64,000 bases of DNA from Entomortierella parvispora (Eukaryota; Mortierellomycota; Mortierellomycetes; Mortierellales; Mortierellaceae), in assembly GCA_963573315.1 (NCBI GenBank), contig OY752150.1, positions 248,001-312,000 on the forward strand. Direction: 5' to 3'. A program made the position numbers and the translations under genes. The notes beneath the pieces were generated by a model. The model was given only the letters and a program-made list of their open reading frames with translations. It had not been told where the DNA came from and made no database searches. Shown in pieces: positions 44,021-55,515 of this stretch. Positions within the stretch are counted from its first letter, which is position 1; each line of letters begins with the position of its first letter.

Positions 44021-46280
44021 CACGCGTAGTTCATTGTAATCTTCGACAGTTCTGTTTATTTGCTTGTTCTTATCTATCTTTGGTCTGCTCTCAGTCAACC
44101 CCGTCCTCTAAAGAAAACCAAGTTGTGCAGGATGCGCCAACGAGCAGGCGGCAGACCATCGCATCCCAAAAATTTGAGTGACATCCGCCATCGCACGAGA
44201 CTCCTTCCAGACCTTACCCGCATTCCTCATCAGAGATCTCGCCCGACAACGGCGCCACGGGCCTCTAACCCCCCCAAGTCAGTAAAGGATCTGGAAAACA
44301 AGTTCACCTTCATGTCCCTCAAGCAATAGTCAGTGCACTCGTCGGCCAAGGAAAGGAGTCAGCTCATAGCCTTTTCAGGGAGAACTGTGCTCCTTGGTAA
44401 AGAGATGGAATGAGATCCATGAGCCTCAATAATAAAACGAGCGGCGTAACGACAAGTCGAAAGGCCCACTACGCTGGCCCATGTGGAGTGACCCCAAACT
44501 CCTTTACCACCCTGGCTTTTTGTACGAAAACTAAGTTCTCGCCGACGACTGGACCCTTCCCTCATACAAAACCTGATCTGAACTGCTTGATGTCCTCGAA
44601 CCACTCCTCAGGCCAGAAGAGAGTCCTCCATAAGCAATAGAGCAAACCAAACTAGTCCTTCTTTCCTATTCGGAGTAAAGAAGCTCATCCTCAAAAAAGC
44701 ACAACAAAAAAGGACAAACCTCTTCAATCTCGCACCCTGGTTAACCTTTTTGAGTCAAGAAGAGAACCTCACATGTTCAACCCTGACCCCTGCTACCCTC
44801 TCTCTACAAGACAAAGACAAGAGTATCACCTCATAGTCTAGACTTTCACAATGTGAAGACGCCAGGCTTTTGATATGGAATCGAAAGGAAACCTTGGGAC
44901 TTTCATAGGTGAGAGCCATCAGACCTGGGAATCACCCCAGAGCCACTCAGGCTTTCACAGATGAGAAGGCCACAAGGCGAATCACCCTAGAGCCCCGCAG
45001 ACTTTCACAAGGTCCACCTACAGCTCCAAGCCACGTCCAAAGGACGAGCAACTGACCAGAGGTTGTGGCAGGGAGATGTGTTGTCAAGTGTGTGTTGGAG
45101 AGAGTGCGTTCGGTACCTTTTGGTGCTTCTCTGAAGCGTTTCTTGCCGAGTCCCGGAAAGTTTGTATTGACGAACGTCCCCGGGACAAAACTGGACAGGA
45201 GGGTGCGGACAGAGAACTAAGGAGAGTGGAGAGCGTAGCAGGATGTTGGGAAGTGGGGAGAGGTGTGTGTGAAGAGAGAAGAAAAGAAAGAAAGAGAGAA
45301 AACCGAGGACGCCGAGATTCGTCGCCTTTTTATACCTCTCAGATTTCCAAAATTTGGCCTCACCTCTCCACAGCTGCAAGTTTACCTGGTTTTCACTCGG
45401 ACCTTCGTTCGGTAGCCATGTAACGCGCCACGTCGACCATGCGTGCTGGCCCCATGCAACCACTTTTCAAGTCAAGTTACGTTAACTTTTTTTGCCAAAT
45501 TTTGAAAATTTTCAAATTTGATGAATTTGCCAAATTGTCCTCTCCACAACTGCAAGATCACCTGGTTTCCATTCGCGTCCTCGTCCGATAGCCATGCAAC
45601 AAGCTATGTAGCTGTTCGTGCTGGCGCCATGCAACGACTTTCAACTGAGATACCTTAACAGTTTTTCAAATTTGGCGAATTTTGGTGAATTTGCAAAAAT
45701 GAATGGGCGCGACGCGAGGATCGGTTTCGTAAACTGTTCGTAGGATGGTTCTTCCAGTGGTGACCATCGAGCCTCTGGCTATCGAGTGTCTGACCATCGA
45801 GTGTATGCATCGTGGTCGGTGCAAGTCTTGTGTGTGTGTGTGTGTGTCTAAGAACAGGAGTGAATAGCGAACCCCCATGTCAGTCAGGATGCCGGAGAGT
45901 GCACCCATTTGGTGTGCTGAGCGTGGATCCTCCCGCACCTCCTCTCCGATCTCAGATGGATGAGATTCCCAATCCGATAGCCTCCCACAGTCGTGTTGTC
46001 GCATCCGCCTACGTGGTGTCCACCACTACTTTCCTGGTGGATGTCAGTAGTCGCATTCCTTTCATTCATGCGTCCAAGCGCTTTCTCATGGGCAAAGGCC
46101 TCCTCAGCTGCTTTCTCCGACACGAGCAAAGACATCTCTCCTGCTTTATTCACCTCGACTGGTGGGCCAATGTCGTTGTGTCTGCCCATTCAAGGTCTGC
46201 TTCATAATGTCGCGTCTCATGTCTGCATGTGTGACTTTGCCACCAATTTCGCTCGCTCACACTGCCAATCCAAACACCGT
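44021..46280 (-). repeat. Repeat unit 3 (right array, TRM11-proximal)
   Basis: Unit 3 has the same internal order as units 1-2: minisatellite (45761-45805), AT palindrome, TATA box (45327-45334 on the minus strand), CT leader, GTGAAAG modules. Its 5' ~600 bp is most like unit 2, while its core is most like unit 4 at an offset of 2847. It lacks the TCGCGTGT word at its very start that units 1, 2 and 4 have. Confidence 0.8.
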
Positions 46281-46292
46281 CCAGCGATCGTC

Positions 46293-46510
46293 GATGGTTT
46301 TTGCAACGCTCGCCTGTAAAGTCAGGTTCAGGAACTTGTGGACGGAACAGACGACAAGACTTCAAGGAATGGGGCTTGCTTGCCAGAGCCAGGTTGGCAC
46401 AGAGTCAGCGGTTGTTGTGCACTGAATCGAACCCCAGGAAGAGCGATCATCAAGATGAGTACCAGGACAACTCTGTGGGCTCTTGTCTTAGTAACGGCAA
46501 TGTATGTCAT
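46293..46510 (-). pseudogene. Decayed lipase 5' fragment in the right array
   Basis: Minus-strand counterpart of 4624-4841. The signal-peptide part is open here (MTYIAVTKTR...LILMIALPGVRFSAQQP) because it lacks the early 2-base indel of the left copy. A frame change before VPEPDFTGERC still breaks it, and everything from the catalytic domain onward is missing. It joins directly to unit 3. Confidence 0.65.
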
Positions 46511-46860
46511 GGTGGGAATGTCAACGCGATCCTGTTTTCCGTTACTGGACCCTCACAAAGAGGTTGTGGAAAGGATACAGTACTGTGTGTACTTTGTGAT
46601 AGGTCGGTGCTCGCGTTCAGCGGGAAATAAAGAAGGAACGAAAACACGCGAACGTGCACGGCCCCACAACGCTCATTCGTCTGTGCCTGTGGAGAAATGA
46701 ACTTGCAGACAACATGCCATCCTCTTTGACATCATTCATTACGGGGGAAGGAATGTAATCTGACGGGAGATCTATGTTCATTGCATGCGAAAGGAAGTCA
46801 AACACATTGACAGGGACATGTCGTTCATTCTCGTAGTAATGCAAAGGTGTTCATTGGTGG
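46511..46860 (-). repeat. Inverted copy of the lipase upstream region
   Basis: Reads, on the minus strand, the same blocks as 4269-4623 (for example GAATGAGCGTTGTGGGGCC and CATGCAATGAACATAGATCT). It connects unit 4 to the lipase fragment. No gene. Confidence 0.65.
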
Positions 46861-49133
46861 GCCACGCGTGTATCATTGTAATCTTCAACAGTTCTGTTTA
46901 TTGGCTTGCTCTTTCTTATCTATCTATCGGTCTGCTCTCAGTCAACCCCGTCCTCTAAAGAAAACCAAGTTGTGCAGGATGCGCCAACGAGCAGGCGGCA
47001 GACCATCGCATCCCAAAAATTTGAGTGACATCCGCCATCGCACGAGACTCCTTCCAGACCTTACCCGCATTCCTCATCAGAGATCTCGCCCGACAACGGC
47101 GCCACGGGCCTCTAACCCCCCCAAGTCAGTAAAGGATCTGGAAAACAAGTTCACCTTCATGTCCCTCAAGCAATAGTCAGTGCACTCGTCGGCCAAGGAA
47201 AGGAGTCAGCTCATAGCCTTTTCAGGGAGAACTGTGCTCCTTGGTAAAGAGATGGAATGAGATCCATGAGCCTCAATAATAAAACGAGCGGCGTAACGAC
47301 AAGTCGAAAGGCCCACTACGCTGGCCCATGTGGAGTGACCCCAAACTCCTTTACCACCCTGGCTTTTTGTACGAAAACTAAGTTCTCGCCGACGACTGGA
47401 CCCTTCCCTCATACAAAACCTGATCTGAACTGCTTGATGTCCTCGAACCACTCCTCAGGCCAGAAGAGAGTCCTCCATAAGCAATAGAGCAAACCAAACT
47501 AGTCCTTCTTTCCTATTCGGAGTAAAGAAGCTCATCCTCAAAAAAGCACAACAAAAAAGGACAAACCTCTTCAATCTCGCACCCTGGTTAACCTTTTTGA
47601 GTCAAGAAGAGAACCTCACATGTTCAACCCTGACCCCTGCTACCCTCTCTCTACAAGACAAAGACAAGAGTATCACCTCATAGTCTAGACTTTCACAATG
47701 TGAAGACGCCAGGCTTTTGATATGGAATCGAAAGGAAACCTTGGGACTTTCATAGGTGAGAGCCATCAGACCTGGGAATCACCCCAGAGCCACTTAGGCT
47801 TTCACAGATGAGAAGGCCACAAGGCGAATCACCCTAGAGCCCCGCAGACTTTCACAAGGTCCACCTACAGCTCCAAGCCACGTCCAAAGGACGAGCAACT
47901 GACCAGAGGTTGTGGCAGGGAGATGTGTTGTCAAGTGTGTGTTGGAGAGAGTGCGTTCGGTACCTTTTGGTGCTTCTCTGAAGCGTTTCTTGCCGAGTCC
48001 CGGAAAGTTTGTATTGACGAACGTCCCCGGGACAAAACTGGACAGGAGGGTGCGGACAGAGAACTAAGGAGAGTGGAGAGCGTAGCAGGATGTTGGGAAG
48101 TGGGGAGAGGTGTGTGTGAAGAGAGAAGAAAAGAAAGAAAGAGAGAAAACCGAGGACGCCGAGATTCGTCGCCTTTTTATACCTCTCAGATTTCCAAAAT
48201 TTGGCCTCACCTCTCCACAGCTGCAAGTTTACCTGGTTTTCACTCGGACCTTCGTTCGGTAGCCATGTAACGCGCCACGTCGACCATGCGTGCTGGGGCC
48301 ATGGAACCACTTTTCAAGTCAAGTTACGTTTACTTTTTTTGCCAAATTTTGAAAATTTTCAAATTTGATGAATTTGCCAAATTGTCCTCTCCACAACTGC
48401 AAGATCACCTGGTTTCCATTCGCGTCCTCGTCCGATAGCCATGCAACAAGCTATGTAGCTGTTCGTGCTGGCGCCATGCAACGACTTTCAACTGAGATAC
48501 CTTAACAGTTTTTCAAATTTGGCGAATTTTGGTGAATTTGCAAAAATGAATGGGCGCGACGCGAGGATCGGTTTCGTAAACTGTTCGTAGGATGGTTCTT
48601 CCAGTGGTGACTATCGAGCCTCTGACTATCGAGTTTCTTACCATCGAGTGTCTGCATCGTGTTCGGTGCAAGTCTTGTGTGTACCGAAGGACTGAGTGAA
48701 TAGAGAACCCCATATGGCGCCCATTTGATCTGCTGGGCCTGGATCTCTCCTTCCTACCTCCAGAACCCCTTCTCCCATCGAAGATGGATGAGATCTCTGA
48801 TATCTTCCCAGAGTCCTCTTGTCGCGTCCGCCCACCTCGTGTCCACGAGCACTTCTCGGCGGCTGGCAGTAATGGCATTCCATTCATTCAAGCGTCTAAG
48901 AGCCTCCAGTTGGCTTTCTCATGAGCAAGGGCATTCACAGCTGATTTCTTTGAGATGAGCAAGGACATCTCTCCTTGTTCGTACGTGTCGACCGGCATGC
49001 CAATGTCGTTGTGTCTCTTAATGTCTAGCCCATTCAAGGTCTGCCTCACACATTGTCGCGTCTCATGTGTGCATTGTGTGAATTCGCCACCAATTTCGCC
49101 CACTCTGCCACACGCGACCAATCCAAACACCGC
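46861..49133 (-). repeat. Repeat unit 4 (right array, GUP1-proximal)
   Basis: Minus-strand copy with minisatellite (48608-48652), AT palindrome near 48350, TATA box (48174-48181) and GTGAAAG modules. The core is near-identical to unit 3. Its first ~500 bp is closer to unit 1 than to unit 2 and lacks the AC dinucleotide run of units 2 and 3. No convincing coding frame. Confidence 0.8.
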
Positions 49134-49270
49134 CCGTCGTCTACGAAGAGTTGGGCTCATGGCCTGTGCCTCTTGTTTTTCTGCCCTCGGTCATTACTTG
49201 TTCTCTTGGCCATTTTGGTGCATTATTACATAGACACTTTTCATTAGGGTATCTTCCTTCTTCTATTCTT

Positions 49271-51539
49271 CTAGCAGTTCAAGAAAATGCCTCTCCGCTT
49301 CTCGGCCTCTCGAACTTCAAACTGGACCTGAGCGCAAACAAACAAGGCACCCAAGCAACCCAAGATGGTCATCCAACCCTGCGCTGATGCAAACAGGTCC
49401 GAGATCATGTGTTTGACGCCCTCCAATCCTAGACAAAATCCTACCATGTTGGCAATCATCATCATGAGGATGTTGCCCACCGCACCAACAGCACAGAGAT
49501 GTCGGTAATAGGGCCATGATCCCCACTAGAAGTTGTTGATTTGAAAAGTGTAGATCAAAAGACAAAAGTCAATATACCAACTACAGTCCTCAAAAAGACA
49601 TGTCAAGAAAATAGTCGTACCTTTTGTTTGGAAAAGATCTTTCCAGCAATGATCTCTGGCAAGATAAACAGTGAGATGAGCCAGCCCCAGGCCAAGAGTC
49701 TCAATTGAATATCATGCCAAATTGCCACAAACGTGAAAACGACCCAGATGTTGTACATGGCCGTCCGGGTGCCGCCCAGAGGCACGTACACATAGCGAAT
49801 CAACCACAGGTTGAAACTCTTGTGCCAACTTCTCCAGAATCCCAGAGCCGAGTAATTGTTGGTCACACACCGGATCATGTTCTCAGGTGCCTCGATTCCA
49901 TCCGCCAGCGCCCACAATCGGAAGAATCTCCAGATGAGCAGCAACTTGAGCCAGATCAAAACCAGGTTAAAAAGTCCAATCATGCAGATTTGAAGGATAG
50001 GGTCGTCGTCCCAGGCTTGCGTCTTGCTGATTGCCACCATGTACATATAATGGATGGTGAATTCCATCGTCAGCAACGAAAAGATGAACCGGCCTACCCA
50101 CATCATCAAAACTCGCAGCGTGATCGACTTTGGGTACCGCAACTATGGAGTATGGTGTGGATATTCGTTAGTTGATAGAACAGAAAATTTGATCCGCATC
50201 CCAAGAGGCGACTCTGCCATCCAATTCGATATGTCGGCCACAATCATACCTGAGAAACAAAGTCGTTGAATGTGATGATAGGCCCAGCGACATACAGCGG
50301 AGCATATAACGCGTACGCAACATAGTACAAGAAGTTGTAATCCTCTGCGAACGCCGGTGTGCTGCAGCGCTCTTTGTCACTATAAGGAACTCTCTCGCGA
50401 TCCTCCTATGACGTGATATAGAACAGGAGATCAGCTAAAGTGATATCAGTGTTGAACATTGCATCCTGTTGCCTTCATACCAATGATTCCCGAGGAGTGG
50501 TAAGAGACCAGTAATAATCCATGTTGAATGAGACGAGCCGAAGCATTGTAAAGTTGAAATGAACGTGCCAACTTCCTTCCCTGCCCCTGTTTTCGTCCTG
50601 AAATCCAAATGAAAAAAGAATGGGGATTACAGATAAAATGTCAGACTTTCATCATCAACATGGACGACGCCAACCTTATCGAGATATAAAGAAAGAAGAT
50701 CAACTTACCAGCCATGTCAGGCCTTCGTGCACATCTGCAAAGTTGTATCCACGGTAGCCCTCATTCAAGAACAGAATTCCCAGGTTGAAGATCCAAGTCA
50801 CCAGTGGCATCCACCGCGCACCCCTACCAATCTTTGCGATCCCATAGTTGATCCCGACAATGATTGCAATCTTCAACAGACTGTTGCCGTACATAAAGTA
50901 GAGATAGATGCACGAAAAGGCCAAAAAGAAATAGGTCCGGTACAGGGTCTGCTTTGGTGATGACAGCCCATATCGAGTCGAGGCCACAAAGTGGTTAAAG
51001 GTGTGGGACAATGGCAGGTAGATGCAGACGACGAGGATCAAGGTAGGCAGGTTGTTCCTGAATCCGGCATATTGTCCATCGCTGTTGTCAACCTTGTAGC
51101 CAAAGAAACCGTCAGAGAGCAAGTGCTTGTACTTTTCATAGTTGGGGTTTGATTCTAGTTTGGTACGACCATCAGAGAGTGAAAAGCAGTTGAGGTGACT
51201 GCACCTGCAAAAAGTAAAAATGTCCGAACCAAGAATACAGTTGTGCATACCAGAGCTGGCGTCGTGGGCCGTCTTGAACATGTAGGGCACACAGAAGGCA
51301 AAGACGAGGTAGTAAAAGTAAAACTCTTTGGTGTTCCAAAGAGAGGGCTGTGTTGTCCGGTCCTGGGCCCGTTTTGAGGGTTTCCGTGTGGAGATGGGAG
51401 CGTGACCAGGGCTGGATGGCATCAGGTCGGACTGTCCCACGAATGCGGACGAGTCTTCATGGTCGTTGGAGGAGTGGATGTCGAGCAGCTGATGGTGCTC
51501 TGGGGGCTCCTGCGGGTGCTGCTGATGGTGGTGATGCAT
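49271..51539 (-). CDS. GUP1: Membrane-bound O-acyltransferase, Gup1-like
   Basis: Gup1 is an ER MBOAT enzyme that remodels GPI-anchor lipids; it was first described as a glycerol-uptake gene. Exons 51251-51539, 50709-51154, 50481-50597, 50250-50405, 49621-50142 and 49271-49525 give 594 aa with about ten hydrophobic segments. A His/Gln-rich, disordered N-terminus precedes [14 protein letters not shown]. Family signatures are [38 protein letters not shown], and the MBOAT catalytic region with [23 protein letters not shown] and [12 protein letters not shown], which includes the invariant His. The tail ends [13 protein letters not shown]. The gene ends ~140 bp from the right repeat array. Confidence 0.92.
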
Positions 51540-52112
51540 TTAACTTGAGGAAGGGAGGGAAGGAGGGAGGGAGAGAACAGAGATGAGAGGAAGCAAGGGT
51601 CGGGTGATGAGATGCCGGTGCATGAGAGCCAAGCTCTTATTTTAGCAGACACGGACAGCGCACGCGTGCAGAGCGAGGATCAGGCTCGGGTTCAGCATAG
51701 ACTTTATTCGTTCATTTTCAGGCTGGTTCATTTTGGTGGCAACAACCTTGTTTGCCTCAGTCTTTCTTTCTTTCTTTTTCTTCCTCCTCTTCTCTCTGCC
51801 AGCATATGCATGCAATCCCTTCCTGCTGTACCCTCCGGCACAAAGACGTTCTTGGCGGAGGTCCCCGTCTCGAGATAGTCCTTCGGGACTCTAGAGACCG
51901 CCACCCCAACTCCGGGTAGCTCGTCCCTGGTATCCAGCCAGTTGCCAGCACAGATCGCGCCATCCCTCCCAGTCACAGACGCAAAAAAAAGGTGATTCAT
52001 CCCTTCTTTATCTATTCTCTTCTTCCCTCCTTCTTTTTCTTCTTTCCTTCCTTCCTTTCATTCCCACCCTCTCTTGTCTCTCCTCTTCCATTCTCCCTCA
52101 CATTACACAAAC
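51540..52112. promoter_or_regulatory. Divergent spacer GUP1 / HOM6
   Basis: 573 bp with a GGGA-rich block next to GUP1 and a long TTC/TCC pyrimidine tract (52010-52090) just before HOM6, typical of a strong fungal promoter leader. No other element recognised. Confidence 0.45.
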
Positions 52113-53387
52113 ATGGTTGTCAACGTTGCTATCGTCGGAGTCGGTCTTGTCGGCTCTGAATTCATTCGCCAGGTCATTGCCACCCAGTCTAAAAAGATTG
52201 CTGTTGTCGCCGTCGCCAACTCGCGCTCCATGTTCATCTCCAACTCACCCCTCACCAATGACTCGTGGAAGGACAATCTTTTGACCTCGTCCTCGCCTTT
52301 CACCCTCGACTCCTTCACGGCTTCCCTCGCCGCCTCCAAGGCTGCTCACCCCACCGTGGTCTTGGACTGCACCTCGAACGAGACCGTGGCCGCTTACTAC
52401 CCAACCTGGCTCCGTGCTGGATTCCATGTTGTCACCCCCAACAAGAAGGCCTTTTCTGGCGACTTGAACCTGTACAAGGAGATTGTTCAATTGAGCTCTC
52501 AACCTGGTTCTCCTTTGGTCTACCACGAATCCACCGTTGGTGCTGGTTTGCCCGTCATCAACACCTTGAATGATTTGGTCAACACGGGCGACAAGATTGT
52601 CAAGATTGAAGGTATCTTCTCGGGCACCTTGAGCTACATCTTTAATAACTTTTCGACCTTGGACAAGTCTGCAAAGCCCGTCAAGTTCTCTGAGGTTGTC
52701 TCGGTTGCCAAGGAGCTTGGATACACTGTAAGGAAACAGAGGCTTTGAAGTACGATGTGTGTGATTTTTTTTTTTTCTGTTTCTAAATCGTCTGTTTCTC
52801 ATTCACTCCCCCTCCTTTAGGAACCTGATCCTCGTGATGACTTGAACGGCATGGATGTGGCTCGCAAGGTCATTATCTTGGGCCGTGTCGCAGGATTGGA
52901 TCTCACCCAGGAAACGGTCAATGTCGAGAACATTGTTCCCGAAGAGCTCCGGAACGCACCCACTTCCGAGTTTTTGGAAAAGTTGCCCGAATTCGACGCT
53001 CATTTCGAAAAGTTGAACCAGGACGCTCTCCAGAACGGCCAGGTCCTCCGTTACGTCGGACTCGTCGACCCTGTCCATGGAAAGAGCAGCGTTACTCTTG
53101 CCAGGTGAGAGGAGAGATATAAACATTTTTTTTTTCTTTTTTTTTTCTTGACTATGACTAACAACTTTAAATCTCCTCTTCTCCGTCCATCTGTGCCCCG
53201 CCGCCATCACAGATACCCCGCCAGCCATCCTTTCGCCTCGTTGAAGGGAAGTGACAACATCATTGCCTTCACCACTGAGCGTTTCCCCAGCCCCTTGATC
53301 ATCCAGGGTGCTGGTGCCGGTGCTGCCGTCACTGCCTTTGGCATTTACTCGGACATTCTCAAGATTGCCGAGCGCACCCGTCAGTAA
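52113..53387 (+). CDS. HOM6: Homoserine dehydrogenase
   Basis: Hom6 reduces aspartate semialdehyde to homoserine, feeding threonine and methionine synthesis. Exons 52113-52727, 52821-53104 and 53213-53387 give 357 aa, the normal length of the monofunctional fungal enzyme. Visible: the NAD(P)-binding VAIVGVGLVGSEF, VTPNKKAF, the substrate-site ESTVGAGLPVI, EGIFSGTLSYIFNNF and DDLNGMDVARKVIILGR with the catalytic Asp/Lys. The end is IIQGAGAGAAVTAFG. The start at 52113 is preferred over an in-frame ATG at 52074 because MVVNVAIVG is the conserved N-terminus. Confidence 0.96.
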
Positions 53388-53635
53388 TGGCTGGAAAGCA
53401 TGTACAAATAAAATAGAGAAAATGTTTTGTTCAAACTTGTTGTTATTGAGTTATTGTCAAAGATGTACGAAATACACGGTCAAGGGAAGTCAGCAGAAAA
53501 GAATGTGCAGGAAAATGAAAAGGAAGGATACGAGAGAAGAAGAGTATGAGAGTGGACAAGTGGTATAAGCTATAGTACAAAAGAGTTGGGACGGACGGGG
53601 GGGCCGCGCAACAAGAAAAGAGGATGTGGCCTTCT

Positions 53636-54879
53636 TCACAAGGTAAAATCGAGGAGAGGGGCCTGGACTTTGCTTTCATCCTCCAGATCGTCCAGGCCGA
53701 CCGCCGCGTGAAAGTCGTCGATTTCCTTCTGGTCAATGACAACCTTGGCAGCGTCTTCCTTTGCAGTAGCCTTTGATGTGGCGCCAAAGATATTATCCTC
53801 ATCCGCACTCAACGAGCTCTCTGACCCGTCCACATCAAACGCAAACTCTTCAAAAGAATGCTGAATCTTGCCCTTGTCTGTCAAATCCAAGATGCCGAAA
53901 CGACGACCATTCTTGGGATGTGCCTTTTCGTCCACCGTTTCGTCCTCGTTCCAGGAAACATCAAAGAAATCTCCGTGGATACTGTCCCGCACAATCTTGG
54001 TTGTAGGCACAATGCCATCCTTGGATCGATCAACATCTGCAAGCGGTCCAAAAAGATCGACTGCATCATCAAGAGTAAAGTGAGGAGTAGACGAGGAGAG
54101 ACGCGAGATGTTGGCTGGCTCCATTTTGGGGGACTCGAGTTCGCCAAAGTCACCCAAATGTTTGACATTGTAAGCCAACACTGGTGGGATGTTTGACAAA
54201 GCAGAGTAGTCCAGTTCGATCTCAGGATCATATCGTGGCTCTGATGGTTATAACGAAACGAACAGTATAAGTCATCAAAGAGACATGCCTTTTCATCACT
54301 CAGTGATCAACGCATACAAAGCTACATTTCACTTGAATTACCTTCAACTGGAGGCGGACAGTACTCGATTTCGTATCGATCTTCGTCGTTCTCGAGTGCT
54401 CTGCGCTTTGTTTTTGCATTGGCGGCTCCCACGACGATCTTGTCCTCGCTTACAACAGCACGCTCGATCGACAGCAGAGTGGTAGCTGATTCGACCGGGT
54501 TAGCCTTGACTTGACGCGTTGCCAATTTGTTTGGTCCATTGTCTTGTGTTTCATCTTGTTCGTTTAACGACCGGGGTACATCTGCAAGCAAAGAGATCCT
54601 GTCTTTGGCGGCGCCTCGCCTGGTCAAAGAGGCACGTCGGTTTTCCAGAGCAGAGACCTGCTCCTGCTCGGTAGGGAGGGTGGCCGTTGAGGGTGCATTC
54701 TCTTGCATAGTGCTGGCCGTGCGTGTCAAAGGGTTGGGGTTAGGGGTAGGGTCAGTACTGGCATCGTTCTTCTTTCCAAGTCCCTGAGGAGCCAGGACGG
54801 CGCGAGCAGCAAAGTTGGTCCTAGAGCCCAATACGCCACCTAAAGAGATTGAAGTTATGCACAACAATCAGTACATGGG

Positions 54880-54915
<36 letters not shown>

Positions 54916-55133
54916 ATGCATTAGGTCTTACCTTTGGGGGTGCCTGGAGCAGCTTTGGAGGGCGTCTTTGCAAAGTTCTTTTGGGAAGGAGCCCTAGAAA
55001 AGGGTTTGGCAGGATGGGAGGTTGGGGTGGAGGAGAGGATGGAAGCCTGCTTGACCAAGGAGGGGGCCGGGAGGGAGGCATTCTCCTTGTCGTCGACGAC
55101 AGTGTCTTTGATGTCAATGTCCTGGGCAGACAT
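53636..55133 (-). CDS. KEN-box protein, possible securin (Pds1/Cut2-like)
   Basis: Exons 54932-55133, 54342-54839 and 53636-54240 give 434 aa of mostly low-complexity, probably disordered sequence. The first 25 residues contain DKENAS, a KEN degron recognised by the anaphase-promoting complex, followed by a basic Pro/Ser/Lys stretch. Near residues 225-245 is EIEYCPPPVEEPRYDPE, which resembles the Pro-rich EYxPPxxxExPYxPE segment of fungal securins. The C-terminal ~180 residues are acidic. This layout (degron, basic N-half, acidic C-half) fits securin, the separase inhibitor, but primary sequence is weakly conserved in that family. It could be another APC/C substrate. Confidence 0.5.
54880..54913. 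repeat. Poly-A tract (~34 A) in an intron
   Basis: A nearly uninterrupted A run on the + strand within the first intron (54840-54931) of the KEN-box gene; it gives a T tract at the 3' end of neither exon. Listed as a simple repeat. Confidence 0.85.
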
Positions 55134-55515
55134 TGTGGCGGCAAAAGGTCTTTTGTGTGAAGCCGTGGTGAAGGTATTGGGGTTGGTGAAGAGAGTGGGA
55201 AGGAGTAGAAGACGACGAGGAAGGGGAAGAGGAAGAGAAAGAGGAAGAGAAAGAGGAGAGGGGGATGGATGGATGGAGAAGAGGACAAACACGAAAAAAA
55301 GAGAAAGACGAACGACCTTGTCCGTCTTTGGGTGTGTCCCTTCAGTGCACGTGACCGCGGGACCCTTTCGTTCGTTTGTTCCTTCCCTCAATCAAAGAGA
55401 AGAAAGAAAAAGAGACCGCGCTCCCTTCGTCCCTTCTTGTTGCTCTTGTTCCTCTTGTTCTTTCTTTACCGCATAGCCACCCCTTCCCCTTGTAGACCGA
55501 CTTTTCTTTCTTCCA
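55134..55515. promoter_or_regulatory. Divergent spacer KEN-box gene / PTPA
   Basis: 382 bp with GGAAGAGG repeats (55205-55260) next to the minus-strand gene and a CTTGTTCC-rich tract (55425-55500) before PTPA. No defined element. Confidence 0.4.

Larger units (their letters stand above)
44021..49133 (-). repeat. Right composite array, inverted copy of the left array
   Basis: On the minus strand it reads unit 4 (49133-46861), lipase 5' fragment (46510-46293), unit 3 (46280-44021), the same order as 1996-7124 on the plus strand. It lies between the 3' ends of TRM11 and GUP1. Unlike the left array there is no intact lipase after the second unit. Similarity stops at about 44021, within 200 bp of the TRM11 stop. 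Arrays are ~37 kb apart in opposite orientation. Confidence 0.8.
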
